NCBI GenBank assembly: GCA_964384205.1
Contig: CAYLKS010000028.1
Coordinates: 1-37,214 of the forward strand
DNA: 37,214 bases
Source of the DNA: CAYLKS01 sp964384205 [NCBI: uncultured bacterium]
Lineage (GTDB): Bacteria; JAGOEH01
Reading direction: 5' to 3'
Shown here: piece by piece, positions 1-10,300 of the stretch
How the letters are laid out: each line of letters opens with the position of its first letter
Numbering within the stretch: the stretch's first letter is position 1
Notes under the pieces: generated by a model
Seen by the model: the letters and a program-made list of their open reading frames with translations, nothing else
The model's database searches: none
What the model was told of the DNA's origin: nothing
Made by a program: the position numbers and the translations under genes

Positions 1-57
1 AAAAGATAGCAGATATTATAAAATGTGATTGTTTGAAAAAGGTTAGCTATCTTTTTT
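1..57 (+). terminator. Possible long-loop terminator at the left edge
   Basis: Bases 1-10 (AAAAGATAGC) and 46-55 (GCTATCTTTT) are perfect inverted complements, and the second arm runs straight into a T tract ending at 58. The loop is 35 nt, long for an intrinsic terminator, so this could instead be the closing stem of a small RNA cut by the window edge. The gene it would terminate lies outside the window. Confidence 0.3.
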
Positions 58-224
58 TAATCTTGCTTATAATTACCTAAAAAATTGCCAATGATAATAT
101 AGATTCAATATTTACCTAAATATTCTTAAATATAGTAAAATTTTAAGATAGTTTTTTGTATTAAAGCGATTTTAGTGTTTTTTCTACTTGTAAGAATATA
201 ACAAATTTACTATTTTTCTCAAAC

Positions 225-253
225 TTGACATATTAGCAGATTTTCTCTATATT
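225..253 (+). promoter_or_regulatory. Sigma70-like promoter for the secreted glycosidase-like gene
   Basis: TTGACA at 225-230 is followed by a 17-bp spacer and TATATT at 248-253, which predicts transcription from about 260. A purine-rich Shine-Dalgarno sequence (AGAGGAGAAGG, 266-276) then precedes the ATG at 279. The geometry matches the promoters of the 2918-residue protein and of tRNA-Asp in this window. Confidence 0.65.
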
Positions 254-278
254 TTTATTAAAAACAGAGGAGAAGGTT

Positions 279-2099
279 ATGAAGATTTCTATTTATTTGT
301 TTTTTTTGTTGTTATTTCTAAATATATATGCCGAGCCCAAATTAAAATTTCATCATATTATTGAAATTAAAAAGAATTCAACGAAAGATACTCTTGTTAT
401 GCCTTTATTGGGTGTAATCTCCGGACCTCTGCCTACGTATAATTCGGAAGCGCCTGATTTAACAAAGCATTTACAGGATATAGGGATTTTAAGTATTAGG
501 AATAATGATTATTACGATGATAGATTGGATATGGAAGGGATTTTTCGGTGTCCTGATACAAGTGTATATCCTTCGTGGGATTGTGATGCTAATAATGATG
601 AGTATTATCATTGGGGACCTTCGGATACTTTATTTGACAGTATGGTTAAGGGCGGATTTGAGGTTTTTTTTAGGCTTGGTGGAGAATACGAGTGTGGTAT
701 TAGAAAGCATGATTTCAAAGGACCGCAAAATTTAAAGCAGGAAAATAACTGGATTATTGCCGCAAAAAAGGTTGTTGAAAGATATGATAATTGGAATAAC
801 AGGAATAATGTATTAAAATATTTGGATATTTGGACGGAATTTCCGGGAGAACATTTCTGGACAAGAGATAATTTGGATTTTATTAAATTTTGGCAAAGGG
901 CTTATGATAGTTTAAAGACAGCTTTTCCTGATAAGAAAATTGGCGGTCCCGGATTTGTTCCCAAATCTACGCTGGATATTATGCAAGGTGTTGATTCTGC
1001 ATTGCCAGTTGCTTTTTTGTCAGCTTTATATGAAAAACAAACTAAATTGGATTGGCTTGGTTGGCATTTTTGGTCTAATGACCCGGAAGATTTTATAAAA
1101 GCTAATAAAGGTTTCGAGGATTTACTGCACGGAGAAGGAAGTTTTTCCAATGTTCCATGGAAAAATACAGGCTTTTTTGATAATGTGGAATTAATATGTG
1201 ATGCTTATGGTTCTTCAACTACATATATGGATAGTGTCACTGGTGAATTTGTGGAATATCCCAAAAAGATTAAAAATGAAATTTATAATAAATCGAGAGG
1301 GGCAGCAATTTTAACCGGTATCTGGATAGCTCTACAATATACATCGGTAACTCAAGCTTATTATTACAGATGCGGTGATCCTAAATCAGACCCTAATGCA
1401 GATCCTAATTCTTCAGATTCGCAAATTGGCATGCAAGGATTATTCTTCGGCGACAAAAATGGAACTTATAAGCCTGCTGCATATAGTGTGAAACTTTGGT
1501 CAAAACTTTATAATGAATATAATAAACTTTTGACTGTACCGCTTCCATCATTGTCTATCTCAGATACTACAAAAAAACTGTGGGTAATTGCAGGACAAAA
1601 CCAAAATGGAGATATCGGAATAATAGTTGCAAATTTGTATGATTTTTCTCAAAGTTTTGAATTCAAATTATTCGGTAACGATTTTCAACCTAAGGATTAT
1701 GATATTATGCTTTATGAAGTTTCAGATAGAAATTCAGGCATTGTAAGTACGAAATTGTCTAATATGGATACTTTTATAATTGATAAATATAGTGTGCAAT
1801 TTTTTGAAATAAAGAAAAAAGTTACAGGATTAAATGAAAAGAAGAAGGATTTTTTGGGTAAAATAAAAATTTATCCCAATCCTGTTAAAAATGGTGAATT
1901 TTATTTACAGTGCAACAATATTGCAAAAGACGATCAAATTGCATTATGGAATTCCATTGGTGAAAGAATTTATAATTTTAAGATTTTTAGAGAAAATAAA
2001 AGGTTAAAGATAAAGGTGTCAGAACTTCCATCCGGTATTTATTTCGTCAAATTTAGGAATAAAATTTTTCAACTTACAATATTAAAATCAAGGAAATAG
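279..2099 (+). CDS. Secreted glycoside-hydrolase-like protein with T9SS-type C-terminal tail
   Basis: This 606-residue protein starts with a hydrophobic signal peptide (about residues 1-18, cleavage after NIYA). A TIM-barrel-like region follows (about 40-420) whose layout recalls GH39-type glycosidases: WTEFPGE at 185-191 is the likely acid/base segment, LDWLGWHFWSNDP follows, and then a second-acid segment reads ICDAYGSS. There an Asp (D308) sits where the family usually has a Glu nucleophile. A beta-sandwich lies at about 425-515. Residues from about 527 to the end, starting KIKIYPNPV, form a short T9SS-like sorting domain, so the product is probably carried across the outer membrane and released or surface-bound. 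Substrate is unknown. The start is set by a strong SD and promoter. The GH assignment is fold-level pattern matching; secretion and the tail are more certain. Confidence 0.75.
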   Translation: MKISIYLFFLLLFLNIYAEPKLKFHHIIEIKKNSTKDTLVMPLLGVISGPLPTYNSEAPDLTKHLQDIGILSIRNNDYYDDRLDMEGIFRCPDTSVYPSWDCDANNDEYYHWGPSDTLFDSMVKGGFEVFFRLGGEYECGIRKHDFKGPQNLKQENNWIIAAKKVVERYDNWNNRNNVLKYLDIWTEFPGEHFWTRDNLDFIKFWQRAYDSLKTAFPDKKIGGPGFVPKSTLDIMQGVDSALPVAFLSALYEKQTKLDWLGWHFWSNDPEDFIKANKGFEDLLHGEGSFSNVPWKNTGFFDNVELICDAYGSSTTYMDSVTGEFVEYPKKIKNEIYNKSRGAAILTGIWIALQYTSVTQAYYYRCGDPKSDPNADPNSSDSQIGMQGLFFGDKNGTYKPAAYSVKLWSKLYNEYNKLLTVPLPSLSISDTTKKLWVIAGQNQNGDIGIIVANLYDFSQSFEFKLFGNDFQPKDYDIMLYEVSDRNSGIVSTKLSNMDTFIIDKYSVQFFEIKKKVTGLNEKKKDFLGKIKIYPNPVKNGEFYLQCNNIAKDDQIALWNSIGERIYNFKIFRENKRLKIKVSELPSGIYFVKFRNKIFQLTILKSRK

Positions 2100-2106
2100 T
2101 TTTTAT

Positions 2107-3753
2107 TTATTTTGCTTTTAATTTAGTTTCAAGATATTGTATGGCTTTTTCTATTTTATTTTTTAATGTATTTGGACAATGATTTAAATATTTTTTATGC
2201 CAATATAAACTTGTTTTATAGTCTTTTAATCCTAAATATGACAATGCTAATATATATTCATAATCGAAATAATCGGGAGCAATTTTTGATAGTGTAAATG
2301 CTAATTCAATAGCTTTTTGAAATTTTCGATTTTTAAAATAATAGCTAATTCTATAAAAGCAGGAGCTGTTGGTTTGTAGGTATCATAGACTGCAAATTCG
2401 AGTTCTTTTTGTGCTTGGCTTATTCTATTATTTTTAATAAGTATTTTAGCGTATAAATATGCAAACCAAGAATTTTTTGATCGTTCTGATATTTTTTTAT
2501 ATCTGAAAAAAGATATAAATACACTATGGATATGATCAATAATAAAGTGATAATTTTAGTTTTATGCTGTATTAGATTTATAAAAAAATAATATAATCCG
2601 ATGGCTCCGAGAATACAATCAGTAGCGAAAATAGGTAGTCTATATCTTGAGTTTGGAATAGTTACAATAAATGAAATGCTTAATAAAAAAGACGATGTAA
2701 TAATGAAAAATAATAATGACTGCTTTCTTTTGAAAAAGTAGAATATTGAAAAAATTGATAACAGATTAATAAAAGCAAAATTTAGAATCATAAGATGTAA
2801 TATATTAGAATGCCTAACAAATTGATAAAAATCAATGTTGCAAGGAATTTCGTATGCTCCATACCAATTTTTAATATCATAATAATGAGCCTTTAAAATG
2901 TTTATAACTCCCCCTTTTCGCAATAAGTTAAATCTTTCTTTAGGATTGTCGTAAAGAAAAAAATCTCTTTCAAATCCGGGTTCGTATGACCAAGGATTTG
3001 TTACAATTCCCGGTTTTATATAGTTAAAGGGATTATAGGACTTAGTTGCATAATTAAAATAGTATCCTCTGAATTTAAAAGGGATTATTATAGATGAAAG
3101 TCCAAGAGCAAAAAATATTAACAATGCGGTGATTTTGTTTGTTGCTTTATTTTTGATAATATATATATATATATATATTATACTAAATGTAAATATAACC
3201 AAAAAATTAAGTCGGTTTGCCAGAGCTAACGAATTAGCAAATCCGAATAAAAAAAATGTTTTTTTGTAGGTTGTTTTCGGATTAAAGTAAAGGTATAGTA
3301 TATGAAAATTAGTAAAACAGCAGATAGAAATTCTCGTAATGTTATTAGTGAATACACCCATATAGGGCCTGCTAACATTAACAGAATAAGTGATAACAGG
3401 CTAATTTTATAATTTTTTGTTAAATGATAAGTGATATGGTATATCATATAGGCCATTAAAGCCATTAATATTATTTGTACGACTATAATAGTATTGTAGT
3501 CAGCAGAGAAATGAAGAAAAATTGACATTAAATCCGGATATATTGTTCGTGAACTCCAAACAGGATGAATATTCCATAATCCGTTTTTTAGAAAAAACAA
3601 ACTTGCTTTATATAGGGAAAACATATCAAATCCTTCTGTAATATTAAAATATAACAGCAAGGTTTTTGTTTTTATTTCGTAATATATTGAGAGTCCAAGG
3701 ATCAAAAAAATTGTAAATATTAGAAAAAAATTTTTGTTTTTTCTCCAAAACAT
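2107..3753 (-). pseudogene. Membrane GT-C-type glycosyltransferase with C-terminal TPR, broken by three frameshifts
   Basis: Read from 3753 leftwards, three frames join into one plausible protein of about 549 residues. Frame one gives an N-terminal membrane segment with the luminal-loop look of GT-C (ArnT/PMT-like) glycosyltransferases (SSRTIYPD, LREF). Frame two, entered at a T8 tract (plus-strand A8, 3249-3256), continues the multi-pass membrane part (NRLNFLVIF, NSRYRLPIF). Frame three, entered at an A7 tract (plus-strand T7, 2492-2498), starts a soluble helical part (SWFAYLYAK). Frame four, entered near 2330-2338, completes a TPR unit (FQKAIELA) and ends at TAA 2107-2109. Each switch is repaired by adding one base, so each looks like a one-base deletion in or beside a homopolymer. 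Neighbouring long genes are intact. This is either a decaying gene or local sequencing error; intact function is not supported as read. Length and membrane topology fit the family. Confidence 0.7.
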
Positions 3754-4290
3754 ATCACAATAATAGATATTCTTAGAAAAAAGTCAATAAAGATTTATAA
3801 GATTTTAATTTTTATCAAAATTTAAAGGAATTTTAAAGGTTTAAAGGAGACTGGTCTATTATTTAGAGATAAAATTTTAATTGAGTCTCATTTGAATTTG
3901 ACAGGAAAAAATGTTTATTTTGGATTTTTATTTTTTAGTAACCATAATAAATGCTAATACCATATTTGTAGTGATATATAAAACACAGAAACAATCCTTC
4001 AGAATAAATATTAATTTTTGTTTTACAATTAATATATGCCATTTTATATTCATTGTATTTTTGATTTTATAATTTGTGTACAGGAATATTATTTATGACT
4101 AATGTGTTTTGGATATTCTCTCAAAATTATGAAAATTCCATAAATTTGCAGTAAACATCAAATATGCTCTGAAAAAGACAAAACTGTTATAGAAAAAAGT
4201 AAAAACAAATGATGGAAAAGGCTACCCAAAACAATATTGGATAATCTATTATTCTATTCTAATAAGCTATTGTTTTCGAGTATAACAATA

Positions 4291-4330
4291 TCTATCTTCG
4301 GGAGAATTTCCGAAGATAGATTTTAATTTT
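4291..4330 (+). terminator. Strong hairpin, possible plus-strand or bidirectional terminator
   Basis: An 11-bp perfect stem (4291-4301 with 4310-4320, arms TCTATCTTCGG and CCGAAGATAGA) encloses an 8-nt loop and is followed on the plus strand by TTTTAATTTT. No plus-strand gene precedes it in this gap, so it either ends an unseen transcript or is a remnant. On the minus strand it lies just beyond the main terminator. Confidence 0.4.
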
Positions 4331-4334
4331 ACGG

Positions 4335-4374
4335 GAAAATAAAAAAGTGCCGTATTTTTTTTATAATACGGCAC
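4335..4374 (-). terminator. Intrinsic terminator of the 2918-residue protein gene
   Basis: On the minus strand a 10-bp stem (arms GTGCCGTATT and AATACGGCAC, plus-strand 4365-4374 and 4347-4356) with an 8-nt loop is followed by TTTTTTATTTT. It starts 12 bases after the stop codon of the large gene and is a textbook rho-independent terminator. Confidence 0.88.
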
Positions 4375-4385
4375 GTTCAAAAAAT

Positions 4386-7300
4386 TTATTTTATCAAAAT
4401 CAATTTATTCTTAAATACTCGCTTATCAACTTTAAGGTAAAGAATATAGACACCACTTTTTACTTTTCTTCCATAATCATCTTGTCCGTTCCATACTATT
4501 TCGTGTCTTCCGCATCGCTCAATTCCATTATACAATTCTTTAATTCTCTGCCCTAATGTGTTGTAAATAACAATTCTAACCTTATAATCCTTAGTTGATT
4601 TTGGCAATTCATATCTAATTTTAGTCTCGTTATTAAAAGGATTGGGATAATTCTGATAAAGTTTTACCGCGCTTATTTTCATTAATTCTTTTTCGTCTAA
4701 TCCGGTATAACCTTGTATTTCAACTTCGGCATAGCCAATGCTATCAATATTACCGAATTCGTCTTTTGCTTTGATTATGTAAGAAATCTTTCTGTTTGCT
4801 TCATATTCAACTACATTACTATCAATATAATTATAATCTTTAAGTCCTATTTGTCCATCGGAATTTAAGCTATCAATAAGCAAAAAGGGTGAGCTCTCAT
4901 AATCTCTTTTAAATATCAAATAAAATTTTACTTTATCCTTTTCTTCCACTTTCCATTGCAATTGCACTAAAGAATCATTTTTCACATATTGAGCGTTTAT
5001 TTCTTTCAATTCTGCGAGATCTTTATTCTTATCCTGATAATCATCATATTTGTTACGAGGGTCCGTACCGTTCATGATTTCTCTATAATCACTTACACCT
5101 CCTCCGTCGGTATCGACATCCGTTGGATCACATCCGTATTTATATTCTAATTTGTTGGACAAACTATCATTATCATCATCTTCATCGGGATTATAAACAT
5201 TATAATAACTTTCCCAATCGTCTGCCATCATATCATTATCATTATCCGCATCGGAGAGAGGGTGCTCATCAACATCATCCCATATCCAATCGTCGTCCGT
5301 ATCCCACTTAGCCGGATTTGTTCCCGATGTATCTATTTCATAACCGTTTGACAATCCGTCTTCATCGTAATCTTCAGTTAAACTATTTATAACATTTATA
5401 TCCCCGAAATATTTAATTTCAATATCATCCAATATACCGTCACCATCACTATCCTTATCATCGACAACTAATATTTCCGTGCCTTCGGAAAAATCACTAT
5501 AATTACCAACACTATCATAGGCGGCAATCTTGAATAGATAGGAAGTTCCTCTGTCAAGATTTATTATTCTTACACTATCTTCATCTCCTATATCAATGGA
5601 ACCTATCAAAGAATCAACATTCAAATTATCATATCTAACGGTATATCCGCTTGCACCATCTACTTTATCCCATTTTACCAATATATAAGTGCTATCTTTG
5701 CCATCTTCCAAAGTAGTATCAATATGTAATTCAAGAGTAGGTTTATTCGGAACAGGAGGCGCAATAGTATCAACAACCAAAGAATCGAATACAAAAGTAA
5801 ATTCATTGGTTCTTCCGATTTCATTTCCTTTTTTATCTACTGATTTTACTATCATATAATATCTTGTCGTATTATTAACAGGTTTAAAGAAATAATAATT
5901 TTGATAAACTTCTGTTATGGAGTCCGTATAAGCACCGCTTTGATTTGAGTAATATATATTAAAATAATCATAAATACCTTGACCATCCCATTGTAAAAGT
6001 ACATAATTATCACTTCTTTTTGCTCTGAGATTTGTCGGATTGAAATATTTTTTATTTTCATCGGTTATGGTTATTTTTTCTTTATAATAATATCTTTCAG
6101 GCGCATTACTACCGTAACTTACCAATGCAAAAATACTATACTCGCCGTTTTCAAGCCCGGATATATCAAATTCTACAGTACTATCTCCATCATTTTCTTT
6201 TATAGTTTCAAAATTTAACTTAAAAATATCGGAACTATCGTTTTTAGTATAATAGAAATCTATAAATGCAGTACTATCTTCGTAATAAGCACTATAATCT
6301 ATTTTTAATTTAGTACCGTCAAGTAGAACATTCTTAAACTCAAATGAAGGTTTGAGATTCTCCCCCAAAAAACCTAACCTATAATCATCTTTTTTATCAA
6401 CACCTAATACACAGGCTTTCCATCTACCAGCTTCGGAAGGTATAACAAAATAATATCCGCTATCGGATACAATATTATCGGATTTTTCTATTATCCATTC
6501 ACTATAATATCTTTTCCCTGTAGGGCTTTCAAGTACTAATTCAGGCCGTTTTTCAGTATAATATTTCAATACTACCATCATGGTATCTGTCTTTTTCTCT
6601 GGAAAATAGTCAATATACAAAGAATCTATATTCTCTTCATTGAATAATTGAACAGCATAATCTTTAGGTTTAAGCAAACCTTTTCGTAATCTACGCAGAT
6701 ATACACTCTTCTTAAAATCAATAACATGATAAAAGTTAGTACTTGCTTTCAACCCTCCTCCGTCAAAAGGAACAAAAACAGAAAATGTGACAGAAGAAGT
6801 TTTCCATTCACAATCGCAATCCCATGTCCAAGGTTTCCACCAAGTACCACTGCAATGACAGGAAGGATATTTAAAACAGTTAATCCTAACATTACCAGAA
6901 GCTCCGTATCTTATCCTCCTATCTATATTAAATTTACCTGCCTGGACAAATAAATTGCTCAATACCCAATCACTCGGTGGTAAATCCACACCTAATACGG
7001 TTATTATTCCTTTGGGAACACCGAATCTTAAACGTCCTTTTATATAAAAATCCTTACTGATTCCAGAAGCATAGAGCCCGCCATTAACATATACTTTATA
7101 TTTCCGAATTCTAAATCCACCCGAAAGCTCTCCTCTTATTACAATATAATCAATAAAACCGCCTGCTCTGAATAACAGATCATCCGTAATATAAGAATAC
7201 TTAACCACTACATAATCCTGTTCATATTCATTATGAATACTCTCGAATTCAAGCCAAACACCGGCATATTTTATTTTAGCTAAAATATAAACAGTTCCGT

Positions 7301-10300
7301 AAAATCTTAATTTAGTATAACTATTTCTCAAGTAATCAAATTCAGCTCCGACCTTTCCTGTTAAAAGCATAGAAGTCATGCCGGCTCCCAAACCGAAATT
7401 TGCATTTCCTTTAAGATATACTCTTTCCAACTGATTATCTCTATTTCCTGTTAATGAAACCTCAGCATCAAACCCAGTAAACCACAACACAGGAGTAATC
7501 ATTATATTAGCACCACGAAGTTTAACAGAAAAATGATTTAAATAAGGCGAACTTCTATGTATTACCAACTTAGTAAACAATACAGGATAGCCTGCTTTAT
7601 ATCTCCACTTCGATAAAAAATTAGCATTCGGCCCTGGGTTTGATACCATTCTAATTGGTAATATAAAAATAGATTCTCCCTGCAATGCCCATTCTCCTTC
7701 TGATTCAAGCCATACAGACTGTATATATGGATATCCCAATCTGAAACTTCCAAGTCTTAATGAAGGGAATAATTTATCTATATCAAAATTCAATTCTGTT
7801 CCATTTATTTCACAAAATCCTACATTTTTGCGATCCAATGTTAAAGCAAAAGGATCAGTATAATACATTGGAACATCCATATTAAAAATACCATTACCAG
7901 TTCCTAATCTCAAATATGTTTTATTTGCTTGTATCCATGCCCTTGATTTTATATTTCCTTTAAAAGATAATGACTGTAATGAAAATTTAAATCCACCTAT
8001 GTTGATGGAATTATCATTTATGTTTCCTCTTATATTACCATTATAATCTATTGTTATACTATCCTTAGTATTAAAATACAAATCATTTTCACCATCATTT
8101 ACAATACCAGGAAAATTCAATTTTACTCTGGAATTATCATATTTAAAATTTAAACTATAATTATTCAAATCTATAGATGAAAAACGTAATCCTTCACTTG
8201 GCAGTCCTCCCAAATCATTATCCGAATCAATCTGCAAACTGCCTCCTCCCGAAGAAGAAACTATACTATTAGACACACTATAAGAACCTTTCCAGATTGA
8301 TTTATATTCCCCAGACAAATTATAATTAATATTACCTTCACCACCTATAATATCTGTCAAATCACTGTTTACAAATATATAACCGTCTTCTATTTTAATG
8401 CTATTGCTGCTGCCCATTTTATTCAATGTTATAGGACTTATGCCTTTATAATAAAAATTACTTGCAATATTCTCAGCTTTACTTATTTTCTTTGGAGAAC
8501 TTCGCTCCCATCTGTTAACTGTAAGATGATTACCTTCAATATCAATTTCTTTTGGCGGAAGAGTATAAAACCAAGATGTATCGGAAACCTCTCCGAAAAT
8601 ATTTTTTGCCTTTACAACCCAATATACTTTATCAGTAAAATTGTTATTTAGCTGAACATCAAGAGTCGTATCTAAATCTGATATATTCTCTTGTTTAAAT
8701 ACTATTTCATTATCATAAATTATATAAAAATCAAATTGTTCTGTTTTTACAGGTCTTGACCATTCAAAATGAATTTCAGATATACTAATAGTATCGCCCC
8801 GGGCAGGTTCTTTTAATGTCAAATTATCATCAGGTGAGTCTTTTACTGTTCTAAAGCCACCTTTAGCCAAATAAGTTTCCAAAGAATCAATCCCCTTTAC
8901 ATACCAATTATATTTCCTACCTACTAACAATTCATATAGAGGATTATGAGGCAAGGAATATTGTAATTTATCCGTAGTATCCCTGAAAACTTCGGTACCG
9001 GTTGTATCTTTAATGAATAATACATATTTTTTCGAGCCTTCCACGGAATCCCAAGAAAAATCAGGATATACAAAAATATCGGAACTATTTTCAGAAGGTG
9101 CTAACAATATAGGAGCTACTCGTCTAATTCTAAAACTATGCTCATTTACAGCAAAAACAGTATCTCTATCAAGATCATAAATTTTTATATACCATTTATC
9201 ACCCTGAACAACAGGAATCTTCCAATCATAATATAATGTATCCTCATCAGTTGTAATATTACTCAAAATAGTATCTGCTATAACATAAGAAAAATTATCT
9301 TTATCCTCTCCCAGTAAGATTCTCATTTTTTCTATACGTCCGATATATGTCAATTTTATTCTATAAGTAGAATCTATAAATAATTTTTCACCTTGAATAC
9401 TATCTATATCAACATAATTTTCTATACCCGGTGCCAGCACTTTGATATTTCTTGTAGGATAAACTTTAAAACTATCGGAATAAAAATCATATATTTCATT
9501 ATCACCATACAGAGAATCCATATTAAGTATTCTAATTTTAATCTTACCTTGACCAATAGGGATACTATCAGGCAATTTCCAAAGATATTGAAGACTATCA
9601 ATATAAAAAGATTTAGTCACTTTATATAAGGAGCTATCATTTAAATCCAAATAATCAATATCAATATATTCACCTACACCGTCATAATCCCATTTTATAT
9701 AATTATAATCACCAATTTCAAAAATTGTATCCGCAATAGGTTTCGAAAATCTTACTCTATTATGATAGATAGTAAAAACATCAAATGAGACAGATGCATC
9801 AGGACCACCTTCAGCATCTTTTACTTTGACTAAAGCATTAGTAACATTAGTGTCAGGAAGGTGCCATGTAAAAACACCATCTGCTGCATCTTGATTAAGA
9901 ACTACCAAATTATATGTTGCCCCACTATCTAAAGAATAGTATATATCGACTTTATTAACAGATAAAGGAGCAATCCACATTATATCATAATCGCTATCAT
10001 GTTTTAATACTTCCCCGCCATCGGGTTGTAAAACATTCAACGGCACATCTTCCAATAAATCAGATCTTATGGTTTTAAAAAATGCAGTATCGGAAGCACT
10101 TTTACCATAAACAATTTCATTATGGTCATAACCATCAAAAACTCTTGTTTTTTTAAGCGTCTTACCATCAAAAATAGCACTATTATAAGGAACTATGCCG
10201 TCCGATTCACAAGAAAAATCTTGAGAAAGAATAAAAGCACCTCCGAGATATGCAGAAGCATAAGAAGTAAAAGGTATAGGACATAAACTACCAGTGATTT

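Larger units (their letters stand above)
3754..4385. other. AT-rich intergenic region with two hairpins and no convincing gene
   Basis: This 632-base stretch separates the broken membrane gene from the end of the 2918-residue gene. I find no ORF with codon bias or a recognisable product. The longest small plus-strand frame, at 3911 (53 codons), has only a weak SD and a low-complexity hydrophobic translation. The only structured parts are two hairpins near the right end, at 4291-4320 and 4347-4374, listed separately. The rest looks like decayed sequence. Confidence 0.5.

Noticed and set aside
3159-3178. Run of ten AT dinucleotides
   Set aside because: It lies in the broken membrane protein gene and encodes alternating Ile-Tyr in a membrane helix; a simple AT microsatellite in an AT-rich genome, with no sign of function.
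2420-3361. A separate 313-residue membrane protein starting at 3361
   Set aside because: It overlaps the preceding frame, has no SD, starts inside a sequence read by the other frame, and continues the same GT-C-type protein once one base is restored at 3249-3256.
3911-4072. 53-codon plus-strand ORF in the gap before the large gene
   Set aside because: Weak SD, low-complexity Ile/Phe translation and no family resemblance; such frames are expected by chance at this base composition.
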